A stretch of DNA of 64,000 nt from Margaritifera margaritifera (GCA_029931535.1 JAQPZY010000848.1:496001-560000), one strand, 5' to 3'. Positions 29,870 to 42,950 are shown, counted from the stretch's first letter. Notes: generated from the letters alone by a model not told the origin. A program made the numbers and translations.

Positions 29870-30560
29870 TGGATAGTAGAAAAAGGAGTGCTGGTCACTA
29901 CACACAACGTTTTGGATAGTAAATGCGGGGTATTGGTCACTACACACGACGTGTTGATGGTGTAATGTATGGTTTGGATAATAGATGACCGTTGTATAGT
30001 AGACGACTGGGTATTGGTCACTACACACGGCGAGTTGATGGTATAGTGTGGGGTGTTGGATTGTAGATAACTGGGTGTTGGTCATTACACTCGGCGTGTT
30101 GATGGTATAGTCTCGGGTGTTGGATAGTATATGACTGGGTATTGGTCACTACACACGGGGTGTTGATGGTATAGTGTGGGTACTGGATATTAGATGACTT
30201 GATATTTGTCTCTACACACGGCGTGTTGGTGGTATTATGTGGGGTGTTGGATAGTAGATGATGGGGTATTGGTCACTACACGCAGCGTGTTGATGGTAAA
30301 GTGTGGGGTATTGGATAGTATGGGACTATGTAGAGTGGGTTGTTGGATAGTGGATGACAGTGGTCTAGGTTGCTACTCACGGTGTGTTGATGGTATAGTG
30401 TGAGGCGTTGGATAGTAGATGACGGGGTATTGGTCACTTCACACTTCGTTTTGGTAGTATAGCGTGGGGTGTTTGATAGTAGAAGATGTGATATTGGTCA
30501 CTATACACGGTGTGTTGGATAGTATATGTCGTGTATTGGATTGGAGATAACAATTTTAAT
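29870..30560 (+). repeat. Minisatellite, ~62-bp unit, about 10 copies
   Basis: Each unit contains GGTCACTACACACGGCGTG, TTGATGGTATAGTGTGGGG and TTGGATAGTAGATGAC. GGTCACTAC-type words recur near 29893, 29935, 30018, 30078, 30142, 30271, 30432 and 30496. A diverged relative forms 740-965. Confidence 0.9.
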
Positions 30561-30889
30561 ATTATCATTCCCATTTGTCGCCATAAACTTTCGACCCTTT
30601 TTCTTTTCACAATTTTAACATTACCATTCCGATTTGTCCCCTTAAACACTTTTGTCCTGATTAATACGTTTGTCCCCATAATACCATCCCCATGTTAATA
30701 GTATAGATAATTTTAACATAGGATTTCCCGTTTGTCCCCCAGGTGCTACTTCCATGTAAACCTATGTAAACCTATGGACAATTTTAACATAGGATTTCCC
30801 GTTTGTGCCCCAAGGGTCACTTCCATGTAAACATATGGCGTAATGTTAATTCCCACACGTCCCCTAATCGCCACATATAACTACTCACG

Positions 30890-32229
30890 CTTACTGAAAG
30901 TAGATTCAGGAAGTTTTTAAATGATAAATTATGATCATTTTCTGAAATATACCCTAAATCTTTTACATCACCCCGCTCCCGAGAGTAAACCGTTTCGATT
31001 TACCTTATTACGCTTTATACCGGTTAAAGGTAATGCAGTTTGGTCGATACAAATATAACAAACAAAATAAGACAATACTAATACAATAGATGTACATAAT
31101 TTGGAATGAAACAGTATGAGAAAACAATAACTAAGATATAAGAACAGCACTGTCTCGCTTGAGGCAACTGAACATAAATTATCTTCCGGGTAGTAATTCG
31201 CTTTATCTATAATTTCGAACAAGTTCAAAGTTAAATGCAAAATAATCTCAACTTTGAACAATATAGATAAACAGCTTCCTTAGAAAAATATATCAATGGA
31301 ACATGCATATAGAACGGTTTATATACAATTATATCCAATGGTATGTGCAAATGCAAATCTGTGTATATATGTGAAGTCCAGTATTGGCCCTAATTGGCAC
31401 ACCATAGCACAACGTATAGACGTAAGGCATGTTATTTTTTCATTTTCATAAAGGCCTCAAACGACATATACGTTATTGATGCCACCTGAGAACATATATG
31501 TACAGTTGATGATAGCAGAGCAATTACAGAAATACTTATCAAAATATACCAGTTTTCCACTTCGAGGTTACTTTCTTAGTCATTTTTGAATGCTCTGGTT
31601 TACCTTGCATCTTGAATTTGGGTATGTGTCTCTGGTCCTTATGTATCAGTTAATGATAAATTACTACACAATAAGTGATTGTATACTATTGCATAATATT
31701 GAAGAACATATTGCAAACTTGCAAAATGTTTTGCACTGGAATATCTTTTGAGTTACTGAACAAATAAGACTCCTTTGTAGAGATAAGGCAAAAGAGCCTG
31801 AAGGCAAGGAAGAAGTCTATTTTAGATTAAGCTGTCAAAGGTCAAGGTCACGCAATATTAGGCTAACTTATAATGTATTCTTCACGATACGCTTGTTTGG
31901 GAATAGGGATGACGTTCCTCATTGGTTTAACAAATGCAAAGTAAGATAAAATTATAATTGTTTGTCTAAAAATCAAAGTGAAAAAGGCACAGTTTAAGAA
32001 ACTGACAAAATTGGTTAGGATTCATTTCTTGCACTTTGTAAGGGCATTGCTAGATATTTTCGTAACAAGTTCCTGACCTGTAAGAAATGAGCCTACAGTG
32101 CAGAGATTGTTGATATCTCATGCCATTTGTTGCGACAACGGAAACGTATGTTTCAAAATTATCTTTGACTAATCTACGTTTCAAATAAAAGGCCTAAAAA
32201 TAATACGTGTATTTCTGGTTTCATGCTGA
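30890..32229. other. Host spacer
   Basis: AT-rich DNA right of the Polinton with no convincing gene, RNA or repeat. A 97-codon minus-strand ORF (30968-31261) is unrecognised and probably chance. Confidence 0.5.
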
Positions 32230-33160
32230 AACAAGAGTCCCTCTAAGGGACTGAAGCTCTACTGGTCAAAACGAATTTCCAGGAATCAAGATAAGACCTC
32301 CTCTTAGTTTTAACTGCTGAGTGTTCAAACCATCTTTCATCAATATTTGATCATTACCATTCCCATTTAAGATCAACCAGACACCATAAGAAGTCTTGCA
32401 GTGAAAGCCCCATGGCAATACGACCATCAATTCTTCCAGAGAATTCTTAACAAGATTTTCAAAATGGCTAGCTTGGCAGCAATGTTGGGTGTCTTATCGG
32501 CACCATTTTCTTTTAGGATAAAAGTTTAGTGAAAACCCCATGTCAATACAGCCATCCGTTGAGGAGTTGTAGCAATAAAAAGATGTTTATGATGGCCCAC
32601 CTTGTGCCCATACGGGATGTCAGATTGGCGTTACATTCATTTCCCGAGCCGGGATATGATTTTTTATATTCAAGATAATTTTGTTTTCAACTAATAACAG
32701 CTTCTTTTTGTATAAATCTGAGGAAGAAAATTTTTAAGCTATTTGAGAGAAATAGAATTTGTTTAACAAACCCCCTTCGCCCCTCCACCCTTCCTTGTCC
32801 CCTCCCCCCTCCCGAAAATAAAATGGTCGGTCCCTTAGAGGTCAGATTGGTACCATTTTCATTTAGGACCAACTAGATATAATAAGAAGTCTTTTAATGA
32901 AAACCTTATGCCGATATGTCATCCGTAGGAGTAGCAGCGATAACAAGATTTTCTAAATGCCCACCGCATTGGCTGTCAGAGGATACCTTTTTCATTTAGA
33001 ACCAACAAGAACTTGGGATGAATGTGTCTGTTACATTGGTGGCATTCCTCCCAGTAGTTTAGGAGGAGCAACGACAAAAGAACTGTGCTAACGGCCGATG
33101 GACGACAGGTCATCGTAGAAGGTCTCCTAATCTATGACCAGTAGGACTAGAACTAAAAAC
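32230..33160 (+). repeat. Dispersed repeat tract, ~140-160 bp diverged units
   Basis: Units contain CACCATTTTCATTTAGGACC, AACTAGACATCATAAGAAG, CTTTTAGTGAAAACCCCATG, GGAGTAGCGATAACAAGAT and TTTCAAGATGGCC. The same units fill 56100-57480 and, in reverse, 45165-46150. The tract opens with GAGTCCCTCTAAGGGACT, a perfect palindrome of two 8-bp arms. Confidence 0.8.
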
Positions 33161-35286
33161 TAAAATGCTGATTCGGTCGGTCCATTTACCGAGAGTGAAC
33201 CATGGTTGCGTAACCTAATTTTTTTCCTTTTAGAAAACATCTTGTCAGTATTACTCAACAACACAATGGTATAAGATAGTTAGGTATGCACTCTGTAAAT
33301 AACTACTCTTTTAAAAAAATACTTTACTTGTGTCTAATATTATTTGCTGTAAATTTAAAGCTGACCACAATTAGCTAGCAGAAAGCAAAGGTAGCCATTT
33401 TTTAATCATGCTTTCTAGTCTATTTTTATTAGACACTTAAAATTATAGGGCGAAATAGTAAGCGTCTTAATGAGTATTATGTCTAATACTGTTAATTACG
33501 AACGAAATGAAATCCGGACTGGTTATAACGTTCGGAAAATCAGCAACTCTTTTATTATTACTATTATTATTTTTTAAGTTCTTTGTTATAGGGTCGGTCA
33601 AAAACGAGAAAAAAAGTAATTTTTCTTACACCAAATATAACGCATTTTCAGAGTTCACGATATGGGACATTGCAATTTGTTTTTTGTTGTTTTTTTCTTC
33701 CATTCAGTTTTATTTGTGTGAGTTTCTTTTTTATATTTTTAAAATATCACAGGTATTGTTATATATCATAATCTTCGTGAAAGTCAGCAAAAGGTCACGC
33801 AAATATAATGCAAAGCGAGAAGACTGCACAGTTCCTTTATTACAGACATCTCGCTTGCAAAGTTATTTGTATAAACTTCCTGATACCGCCCAATCTATCT
33901 TCTTTTTTTGTATTTAGTTCTTCCTTTAAAGCTTACTCACGTTTAGTAGGACCATCTTAAGAAATACACTTTTCTGGACTTAAATGTTTTAGTTATATAA
34001 AGAAATTCATATATCAATTTCTCTCTGTTACTTTTCTACTTTACGCGCCTTTGACAACATACCAGTAGTAGGAGAAAATGTGTATATATACTAGTACTTG
34101 AAGTGTGTTACTTTATTCTTCATTTTATTCATTCCATATTTTATCTGACGCATATTAACATGTTCATTGAGAAAGTATGATACGGCTACATTCCTTCTAT
34201 TTTATTTGTTTAGTACTTTGTAATGAAAAATATACGAAAGTAAAATACGTGTGGCTAATACATTCTTTGTAAGCGAGGAGCTATTAACACAAATTCATGA
34301 TAACCAAATAAACCATGTTATGTGTGCAAGAGAAGTTTCAAACAGGTTGTAATACGGCTTTAAAAATAATTGTCTGCGATACACTTTACATTGAAGTAAA
34401 GTGGTGAGAAATTAAGAAAAGCAAACGTACAAAAGAGGGAAGGACGCAGATGCTGTCTCTGCTACAAAGTTAAGAAATTGTGCTTACTACTAGGTTCGCA
34501 GATAGCATGCCTCATAAACTTATCTTTACATAAACATATATATTGGGTTGATCTGAGAGCGGATGCAAGCGAAAAGGTTTGTAAGGAAGGCTGTCATCTG
34601 GAATTAATGTTGCAGAAATACATTTACTAGGTCAAGCCAGGATCGGTTACCATTCCTTTGAAAAGACCCACATCATGTTCATTTACAACAGAGATGTTTG
34701 CTGGCCTAAGTTTGACATCATACATGTTTATCTCAGCATTTACGAATTTGCGTGAGTTATCGATAGAATAATAAAAAAATAATTTGAATCCCCTTTTAAT
34801 GCAGGTATGGGATCAAATTATCAATAGTTATTCATATTGACCGTCAACCATCTGGGACTGTACACAGATTTGTCGATTTTAAAGAAAGTACCCTAAGTAA
34901 CTGATGAAGTCTTGTTAAAAGTAATCACATCATTTCATAAACTTTTCATTGTATCCCGTACATGGTACGCCGCAAATTACGAAAGATAATCAATATTTCA
35001 TATGCAACTGAATGTGTAGATTTTTGGTTCTCTGGTTTTTTCTAAACGCAGATACCACATTTTCAAATAGGAGAGTTATAACGAAATCAGTAATAAGACC
35101 AAATAGGTAATACCAGGTATAAGCTTCAAATATTTTATTTTCAAAGATATTAAACTTTTTCCATGCGTGTAAAAACATGTTTAATACGTGTACGTCTGTG
35201 AATGTATGGGTCGTGTAATATCTCATGTAAAATTATGTCGCACTCTACATCATGATGGTAGATATCTGTGATATGCATAGTTTGCT

Positions 35287-35346
<60 letters not shown>

Positions 35347-36970
35347 GGTGGGTGTATGTACGTGTCTGTTATGTTGCATGTGGGTAGGTAGGTAGGTAAA
35401 TTTGACACATTCCCATTTAAAAATGTACATGTATGCGTATATGTACGTTTGTAAAATCTTGTACAATTGCATGTATGTTTGTATTTTCTCGATATATGTA
35501 CTCTTTTATGGCTTGAAGAATTATGTCTTACCACTGTATGGCGAGAATTATGTAAAATTCGATTAACACATGTATGTGTGTCGGGGAGGGGGGGCAGAGA
35601 AACAAAACGCCAGTCAAACGTTTAGTAATAATTTTACCACCTGCCAATTTGTATAACAATCGGGTATAAAATAGCCCCTTGCTCGAAGTGCATGAACATT
35701 AATTGTGATCTGTAAGTTATAGGTTTCTGAAACGTAAGTTAATTATTTTTATATGTTTGTCTGCTTGAATGATGTTTATAGTAGTGTCACGGATCAAGGG
35801 ACATCAAAGACAAGCAATCGGCAATCGCGTTATATCCAAATTTGTGTTAAACCGAAGCACGTTATAGGGGATTTCCGTATACTTGTGTACCGTATGTTAG
35901 TAATTTTGTCTGTGTATGTACTATGTTAAGTCATCTACAACCAGGTTTTACTGTATATATATTTACTGGACTGATTGCATGGAATGCACGTTGGTAATTT
36001 GTATTGTTGTACAAGTAATCCTGAATGTTATTTAAAGTATAAAATGTTTTAGATAGTCTATAATAAAAGCTCAATAGAGATATTTTATGTTTTAAGCACC
36101 ACATTTAAATAAAGATTAATTGACTTGACCCCATCACACCGCTTTCTAAATTTTTAACATGGTTGAGATAATCGGCAGCTGAAAAACATATTTATGTATG
36201 GTCATAAGCCGAGGAGAAATCAATCATTGGAGGATAAAAGCATGTCACTGTGACCTACCTTACGGCCACATGAGCTAAAAACCTTAAAGATTTAAACTCC
36301 ATTGACATTGCCGAAATTTTACATTTACAAGAACTTAAGGAAACGTAAGTAGATACAAGGCAGATAAAAATATGGGTTCTGTAGAACATGCTTTTTGTGA
36401 ATGCCATTACGCATGCAAGGCATGAAACCTTGCATGACAGGTTACAAACTTTAGGCGTCAAGTAATATTGTCCAAAACTTTTATTTGTATACAGAGACAG
36501 ATGTGGAAGTTACATGACTTTCAACACTACCACCACCATCAGAAAATAGCGATACGTGCTTCTTAACATGTACAGCCTTAAAAAACACGCTTAAACCCAA
36601 TGCTGAACAAAACTTGTGTGTGACCATGTTTTCGAGCTCATGCAATGGACAAATGTTACAGAATAAATGTAACTTAACTACAATAAGGCGCATTATTTAT
36701 GACGAAAATACCAAGATTCTAGGGTGGTTAACAACTATAACTTAAACTGTAATGACAATTCAGTTTGAAATCGTAATGCCAAAGTCTGGGAATATGGGAT
36801 ATGGTGGGGGAACAAATGGAAGCAAAATATATCTAATATAAATGTATATTATTATTATTATTATTAAAAGATAATCAGTAGAATTATCTTCAAATAACAA
36901 CTTCAACAGCATCTGCAATAACAAGTGTGGTAATATAACATGGCAATATAACATTGTTTACTGCATTACT
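33161..36970. other. Host spacer
   Basis: No supported gene. The longest ORF (33507-33917, +) is Phe/Leu/Ile-rich from T-rich DNA and has no recognisable domain. A (TA)n run lies at 35290-35343 and a short (TTA)n near 36850. Confidence 0.5.
35290..35343. repeat. (TA)n microsatellite
   Basis: About 27 TA units, followed by GT/GTAG-rich sequence. Confidence 0.97.
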
Positions 36971-37070
36971 TACTTATAACATGGAAAATCCGACAGCTTG
37001 TACATAACACATTCCTACAAATAACTTGTTGACGATAAACACTTTTCTTATATTTACTACTAAAATTTCT
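36971..37070 (+). repeat. ~100-bp dispersed repeat, copy 1 (second copy 52572-52670)
   Basis: ACTTATAACATGGAAAATC, ATTCCTACAAATAACTTGTT and TATTTACTACTAAAA match in the same orientation at 52572-52670 with few changes. It abuts the larger repeat at 37141. Confidence 0.85.
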
Positions 37071-37140
37071 GAATTCTAAAATTTCTATTGAACATATAAT
37101 TTACTATGCTTTGTCGCCATGTGACATAGCCTTGTATTCA

Positions 37141-37788
37141 GTATTCAGTATTTATCTAAGGGTTACACTGGAGACAAAATTTTGGATAAAGTGACTTCTG
37201 TTTAAATAGGGTGAAGTGATTGGAAAAATAGTGAGTAGTCAGTTTGATGTCAAACTTTGTAATGCCAAAACAAGTTCGTAAGCAACTGACATTTGTAGGG
37301 CTCTGCAACAGTATTAAACTGCGCAAAATATTTATCGAACTTTATGAAAATATCAAAAGTATTTTGACTGTTTGGGTAAGGTACATTTTTGTTTTAGGCG
37401 TGTAGGCAAACACGTTTGCTTAATTTACTTTACTTATACATATTGTAAATTTCTAATGATATATTCAGGATACACCTCTTAGTTTGTTGCATTGCCAAAT
37501 TTATTTCTAATTAACTTCCAGTTTAAAATAACTTCAGATTGTTTATTTAAGGTGCATCACTAAAAACGTCATGTAACCATCAAACCTCAGATACATAGAG
37601 ATATGGTTAAAATACAGTTATGACAAAGTTGTATTTCTCAAAGTGAAATGTATGGTTTCAATGCTTGTCAATCTGAAAGGCAGATTTTGAAATGTAGGAT
37701 GTATTCTGCACACGTCCAACAGTAAATTGAAATATAAAGAGTTTCCACATACAAAAGCATTCGGAAAATAGAACTGTCCATTAACGTA
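37141..37788 (+). repeat. ~650-bp repeat, inverted partner at 58269-58920
   Basis: Sequence from ATTTATCTAAG through GCGTGTAGGCAAACACG to GAATAGAACTGTCCAT-type words recurs as the reverse complement at 58269-58920, clearly homologous along its whole length. Neither copy has an ORF. Confidence 0.9.
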
Positions 37789-38147
37789 TAAAAAACAACG
37801 TATTTAAAAACAAAAAGAACAACATTCTTCTCCATTGTTAGTGAGTTCCTTTCTTCTACATTTTATGACCATGACCTTGGATAATAACAGCTGATACAAT
37901 GAGTGAGCTAACTCAAGTTTCGAAGTAAAACTAGTCATTATGGATTTTATCTATGATCAACGGGGAAATATGAACAAGATGATGTAATCCCTTACCAAAT
38001 AAAGGTAATAATGAAATAAATTGAACGCAGCAATAACTTTTATATCATGTGCAACACGTGTAACACTTATCAAGGCCCATTCAGTTTTCTAATGGGAAGT
38101 TGTTAAAGGTAGAGTTGCTTGCAAAGCCAGTCATATATTTTGTTTGG

Positions 38148-39290
38148 TTACAGAGTTGAATGTTGGAGTGCAGGAAGGACTGTGTGATTAGAGTGTTTTA
38201 ACTTTAGATTGGAGATTTTATCAAGGGTTACAGATTTTGATCTGAAGTGAAAGGGGGATTTCGTGTTAGGGGCTGATACAGACAGAGCTTGACCACTAGT
38301 AGCCATATTTTCCAAAACTGAACTGATAAGTTGCTTTTGTTCAGTGCTAGGTCTGCAACTGTAAGTTTTGAGAGACTCCTCACGTTTGTGGTCTGTCATA
38401 AACAAAATATTTCTGGAAGCAAACCCAGCATCGCTCACAGCTGGAATTGCTGTCGCACGGAGTGAGTGACTAGTTTAGCGTTGCACTCCGTCATTTTTGG
38501 AAATGTCTGGCATGAATGAGGAGAACTGTTTTGGTTTTACAGGTTCACATATATACCACTTGTCAAATAATTCAGGAGATTTAAGTGCTTCTTTGTTGCA
38601 TTGTGTAAATAAGATCTTTGCTTTTTTGTCAAATTTCTCAGGAACAACTTTCACAGATTTGACTGTACATGTGCTTGTGCCAGTTACATTCTCTCGTCTG
38701 ATGTTTCTTCAAGTTTCTCATCAACACCACGCTGGTGATTTTTTAAACTGTTTCATGAGTTAGAGTGATGTACTCCATGCCAGATTCATCAGTTTCAAAT
38801 TTAAAGAAGTTGGGGTCAATTGATGTTGAAATTCTAAACCTCTGGTTGCAAAATGAATAACCAGCAGGTACCAGATTCTGTATCGAAAGGGCAACAGGGT
38901 CAGATTTTTGAAGATATTCATTGATTTTCCCAAATTGTTCTGGTGAAATTACTTGATTGTGCTCGGTTGGTCTTAAAATACCTGATTTTAGATTAAATTT
39001 CAATTTTGCATTTAACATTGAATTAGCATGTTTTAATTCTTTGTCTTTGACAATGTCGATTTCTTTTCCAATGTCCTTTAAATTCCTGTTTAAGGCTGCG
39101 TGAACATTATTCAAGGAATTCTTATGATATTCCTGCACCTGATCAGCTTGCATTTTTGTGACCCTGGAAGATAAGAATTTCAGTTGGGCCTCAGCGTAGA
39201 ACCTTATTAGGTGACCACTGAAATCTTCTGGTGTGATTGTGTTGAAGTCCAGCTTGTGTCCAATACTTTCAATGCTTTCAGTAAAATGAA
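38148..39290 (-). pseudogene. Crypton-type tyrosine recombinase, decayed
   Basis: Across frames the minus strand encodes FTESIESIGHKLDFNTITPE, FYAEAQLKFLSSRV, YHKNSLNNVHAALNRNLKD (N-terminal core-binding region), ISPEQFGKINEYLQKSDP, LTHET, KSPELFDKWYICEPVKPKQF, then HSLRATAIPAVSDAGFASR with the conserved Arg, and HKREESLKTYS with the H-x-x-R and Tyr of the tyrosine recombinase active site. This layout matches Crypton transposases and the animal genes derived from them (KIAA1958/ZMYM/QRICH1-like C-terminal domains). Stops and frameshifts near 38730 and 38480 break it. It lies antisense upstream of the TACC exon. Whether it is a transposon or a decayed domesticated gene cannot be told from this alone. 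Confidence 0.8.
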
Positions 39291-39797
39291 AAAATATGCA
39301 TAGTCATACAGTTCTTACACTTTGCAAGCTCATTTTGAAATACAGATAAAGAAGACACATTTAATACCTTGGTATGCATATCATCATATTATGCATTTGA
39401 TCCAGCATGGTACAATCTATACATATTTCTCATAAATTTATTGTTGGGTTTTTATGCATGTGATATGGTAACATTAAGAATTTGTATCCTTCAGCATTTC
39501 AATTTTTAAAATGTTTACAGAAGATTTATTTCTGTAAAAAATAAGTAACAACCAAAAAAAAATAATGTAATTTCTTGTTCATTTAAATTAATGACCACAT
39601 ATCTGAATAATAATTTAACTTAAGAAAAGAATCAGCTATATGAATTATTATATACATTTTTCAATAGCATTGGTGGAGGGGGCATCATGGCATTGTCATA
39701 TCAACAAGTGTGTCCTATCTTAAAAGCATGTTGTAAAATATTTTAGTACCTATGGTGCAGTTGAAATAAATGAAAGTAAAAATAAATGAATTATCAG

Positions 39798-39908
39798 GAA
39801 ATGGATAAGCTGAGAAAGTCGACAACGGCAGAAGTTGCTAGGTTAGTGGCTGCTCATAGAAAGACAGATCTGAAAGTTCAGGGAATGGAAAGGAGTCTGG
39901 AAAAGAAG
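39798..39908 (+). CDS. TACC-family gene, penultimate coding exon
   Basis: Acceptor AG at 39796-39797 and donor GTAAGA at 39909 bound a 111-nt exon (37 codons, phase 0) reading EMDKLRKSTTAEVARLVAAH, RKTDLKVQGMERSLEKK. Joined in phase to the exon at 42986 it matches the C-terminal coiled coil of transforming acidic coiled-coil proteins (family pattern: LxxLExxLExKxKENEELxxICDxLIxK). TACC proteins work at centrosomes and spindle microtubules with Aurora A and XMAP215/ch-TOG. The acceptor has a weak pyrimidine tract. Earlier exons were not found and probably lie further left or outside the window. Confidence 0.8.
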
Positions 39909-40002
39909 GTAAGATTATTCTCCTCTGAAACTACCTAGGACAGTTGACTTGTAATGTAAATCAATATTTCAGCATCATTAGAATTTTTTTAATATATTAA
40001 AT

Positions 40003-41104
40003 ATCAGTCAAACCTGCTCTAATAGTCACCTTTATATAGTGACCACCTGGTTTCAGCAGCCACTCAGATTTTCCCCTGTTAAATTCCTCTTTAAAAGTAG
40101 TATATTAAACAGTCACCTGCTTGCCACTATTTCTATCGGTGTTTACTGCATAATAATAGTTTTGGGATCAAGATCATAAGATGCTCTTCCTATGTATCGT
40201 TTATATGGTAAAAATTAAATTCATCTATAAGACTGCTAATTTCTGTCGGATAAGAAGACTGTAATTATTGAAAAAAAAGGAAACAAAGTAAAGTATAATA
40301 ATATTATTGAAATATCTGCATAAATCCATATATGCTCAAAATGCATTCCAGTCTGAGAAAAACTTAAAGATAGTTACGGTGTCCATTCCAGATTTGCATT
40401 AAATATCCATCCATATTTTAGATCAAAATGTTAACTGGCATTTAATCATTAAGTGACACTTTTAAATTAAATAATAGATAGTGGACCAACACTACAGATA
40501 TTCTGTTAAAAAAATTTTAAGGACTGCTATGACAGTATCTTACAAACACAGAACTAAGGATGAAAACTCCTCCACATTTGATAGTAAATACATGACAGGA
40601 ACTGTGTTTCAACTTAAAAGGCATCACAAGTCGTTGAACAATGGTGACCTTCAGCCATTGGGTTGACCTTCAACCATAGGGTTGACACTTTCTATATTTG
40701 GCCTAGTTCTCTTTATTCTGAGATCACTGACTATAGGTGCAATATACAGGCAGCTGAGCTAGCTACCCCCTTACCATATATATAAGCAAAAATGAACTAC
40801 ATGAAAACTAGGGAGGAGGGAATGCTTGAATAAACCAATGAATGAAAGCCTTGTATACAGAATTTATTAACGATAAATTTACACGAAGAATTATTTGAAT
40901 AGGAAATTATGCCAGTTGCCTGAAATAATAATAATACTAATACTAATACTACTAATAATAATAATATCTATAATGGTATTCAGTGCATGGTATATGTAAA
41001 AGAAACATTATTTTGAAAGGTTAACCTGCATTCTGAGGTCACCTGTGTACAAAGGCTACTTTGACCTTTTTCTATTGTGGCTGCTATTGACAGGTTTGAC
41101 TGTA
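40003..41104. mobile_element. Non-autonomous TIR transposon, copy 1
   Basis: It begins CAGTCAAACCTGCTCTAATA and ends CTATTGACAGGTTTGACTGTA, so the ends are inverted (CAGTCAAACCT). Inside each end lie GACCACCTGG and GAGGTCACC words and a 'TTTGACC...TGTGGCTGCT' block. A second copy of similar length lies at 43359-44359. No transposase is present. Confidence 0.7.
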
Positions 41105-42439
41105 CAGCATATTTTCCATATTAAACTTGCACAAACCATGAATTGACAATATGTCTGTTGTATGTTCTGTATTATCTACTTAATATGAGGAATATCTTTT
41201 CTGAATTTTGTCTCACTTATTTAAAAAATGTGCATACTCCTAAAATTCTGTGATTCACAGTATCCAGGCAACTTTCAGCAGATAGTCTTGGGAAATGTCT
41301 GGTATGATCTGGAATTGTAAAATTAATCTGGTTTGTACACTACATTAATCACAAAAAGATTCTGACTTCGCTTTAATATCATGCAAGTTTGCCATCTGCA
41401 TTGGTACAGACACATAATACTGACCAAAGAAAAAAAAAAGAATTTGGTCGCACCAAAGGTAATAATTTATGTAGATCTTTATCTTCCATGCATTTAATTG
41501 TTTTCAGATAATTTTTTGATATGGCTTTCTAGAATGTTCAGACTGAACACTTACAGAGAAGAGATTAAGCAAAATATATCTGATGTCAATTATTATTGTT
41601 TCAGTATATTGGATTGTCTAAAGATATTTACTTAAAAATGTATGTTTTACAGCGTTATTTTGAATGGATACGCGACTGAACCTTTTGATACTAAGTCTTG
41701 AAGTTGTTTTATTTTTGTAAGTAAATAGATAAAGGTACAACCTTACTTATCTGGAAGCAATTGCATAATAATTTTAGTTCATAATGGTACAAAATTTTGT
41801 GACAATGTGCAATTTGCAGGTAATACATACAGTCTTATGCAGACCTGATGGCACAGCATTTGATAACATTTTTATCAACAGGAGACTCAAGTTATAGACA
41901 AAACATAAACAGAAAATCCCACAAAACAAACGAGTTGCATTGCAAATTATTTTTGCAGTGAAGTAGCTAAAGTAGACAGAATGCTGTATACTCATGCATC
42001 TTAAAAATCATGCACAGTGCAGGTTAGACTGTATGCCAGCTTCCTATGTTTTGTTGACATAATATTGACATTCATGTGGAACGTGTGTGTGCCATCAGAG
42101 CTGTGTATACTTGTAGTTTTCTTTTTGGAGTCAATGTGGATTTGTTAAAGATACAAATTATTGAATGATTACATAAATTTATAAATTTTATATGAAATGA
42201 GCAGTCATGTATGATTTGTGTCAAGCCCATGTTAGGGGTGTTCCATTTAAACATACATGGGAAAGAAGTATTTTTATAAATATATGCCAGGGTACTCTGA
42301 TTACTCAAAGAGTTCATACAAAAATAATACACAATTTTAAATTGCATCTGTGCTTGGCTACACATTGAAAGTGCTTTCCCAGGGACCCAAGTATGTTTTA
42401 CTGGAATAGTCTTAAGTGGGAAGCAAGAAATTGCAGGCA

Positions 42440-42950
42440 ATTTTCAGTAACATTGGTGTCAACAGGTTGTGTTTAAAGTTTTGATTAATTTATATTTCCT
42501 AAACCCCTTAATGGATTTTGTTTTCATTTATGGGATGAACCATTGTGAAGCTAAGAGAATTTATTCTGTGACACACTCACTTGCCCCTTATACCCTGAGG
42601 TCAAGGTCACAATCATAGAAAATTAAGGTTTTGGTTTAAGTTTTTAATTTGCTTAATATTTTGTAAATCCATTGATAAGTTGTTATCATACTTGGTATGA
42701 ATCATTACGAAGCCAAAACAATTCATTCTGTGACATGCATGATTGTCTCTTTGACCTTTGGGTCAAGGTTGCAGTGATAGAAAATTTGAGTTAAGGTATT
42801 GGTTAAAGTTATTTCATCTGCTTGTGTTTCCTAAGCCCCTTGAAGGATTTTCTTCGTAATTGGGAAGAATCCTTTTGATTTTTGGGGTCAAAGTCACATG
42901 TTGACAACAATGCTTTGATCATGGGCTTGACATGCAGGCCCCAGCCTTCT
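42440..42950 (+). repeat. Tandem tract, ~155-bp unit, about three copies
   Basis: TTCCTAAACCCCTTAATGGAT, CATTGTGAAGCTAAGAGAATT, ATTCTGTGACACACTC, TGACCTTTGGGTCAAGGTC and AGAAAATTAAGGTTTTGGTT recur with drift. It is non-coding and inside the TACC intron. Confidence 0.7.

Larger units (their letters stand above)
10664..30889. mobile_element. Polinton/Maverick (adintovirus-like) element, decayed
   Basis: The element is about 20.2 kb, within the usual 15-25 kb Polinton range. It is bounded by terminal inverted repeats that end in CGTGAGTAGT on the left (10664-10673) and its complement ACTACTCACG on the right (30880-30889). It carries the full Polinton set: protein-primed PolB, chromodomain integrase, packaging ATPase, adenain-like protease, major capsid and a second capsid-type protein, plus accessory genes. 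Most genes are on the minus strand. Nearly all have frameshifts or stops, so it is a fossil. A 6-bp target duplication was not clear. A repeat of about 0.9-1.3 kb has inserted between the BIR gene and polB. Confidence 0.9.
29573..30889 (+). repeat. Right terminal inverted repeat, expanded
   Basis: Its first 300 bp mirror the left terminus: hairpin, CTTAGAAAAGAAATC, a TTTGTTTGTG-rich tract, then CACTTCTGTCCCC and AAGTGCCAT units. The outer part adds a 62-bp minisatellite (29870-30560) and TTTAACATAGGATTTCCCG / TTTGTCCCC units, ending ATATAACTACTCACG. The outer region is absent from the left end, so the two termini are very unequal (about 320 versus 1317 bp). Confidence 0.75.

Noticed and set aside
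33507..33917. A 136-codon membrane protein gene
   Set aside because: The hydrophobic composition follows from T-rich DNA. There is no domain, splice context or homologue recognisable by eye.
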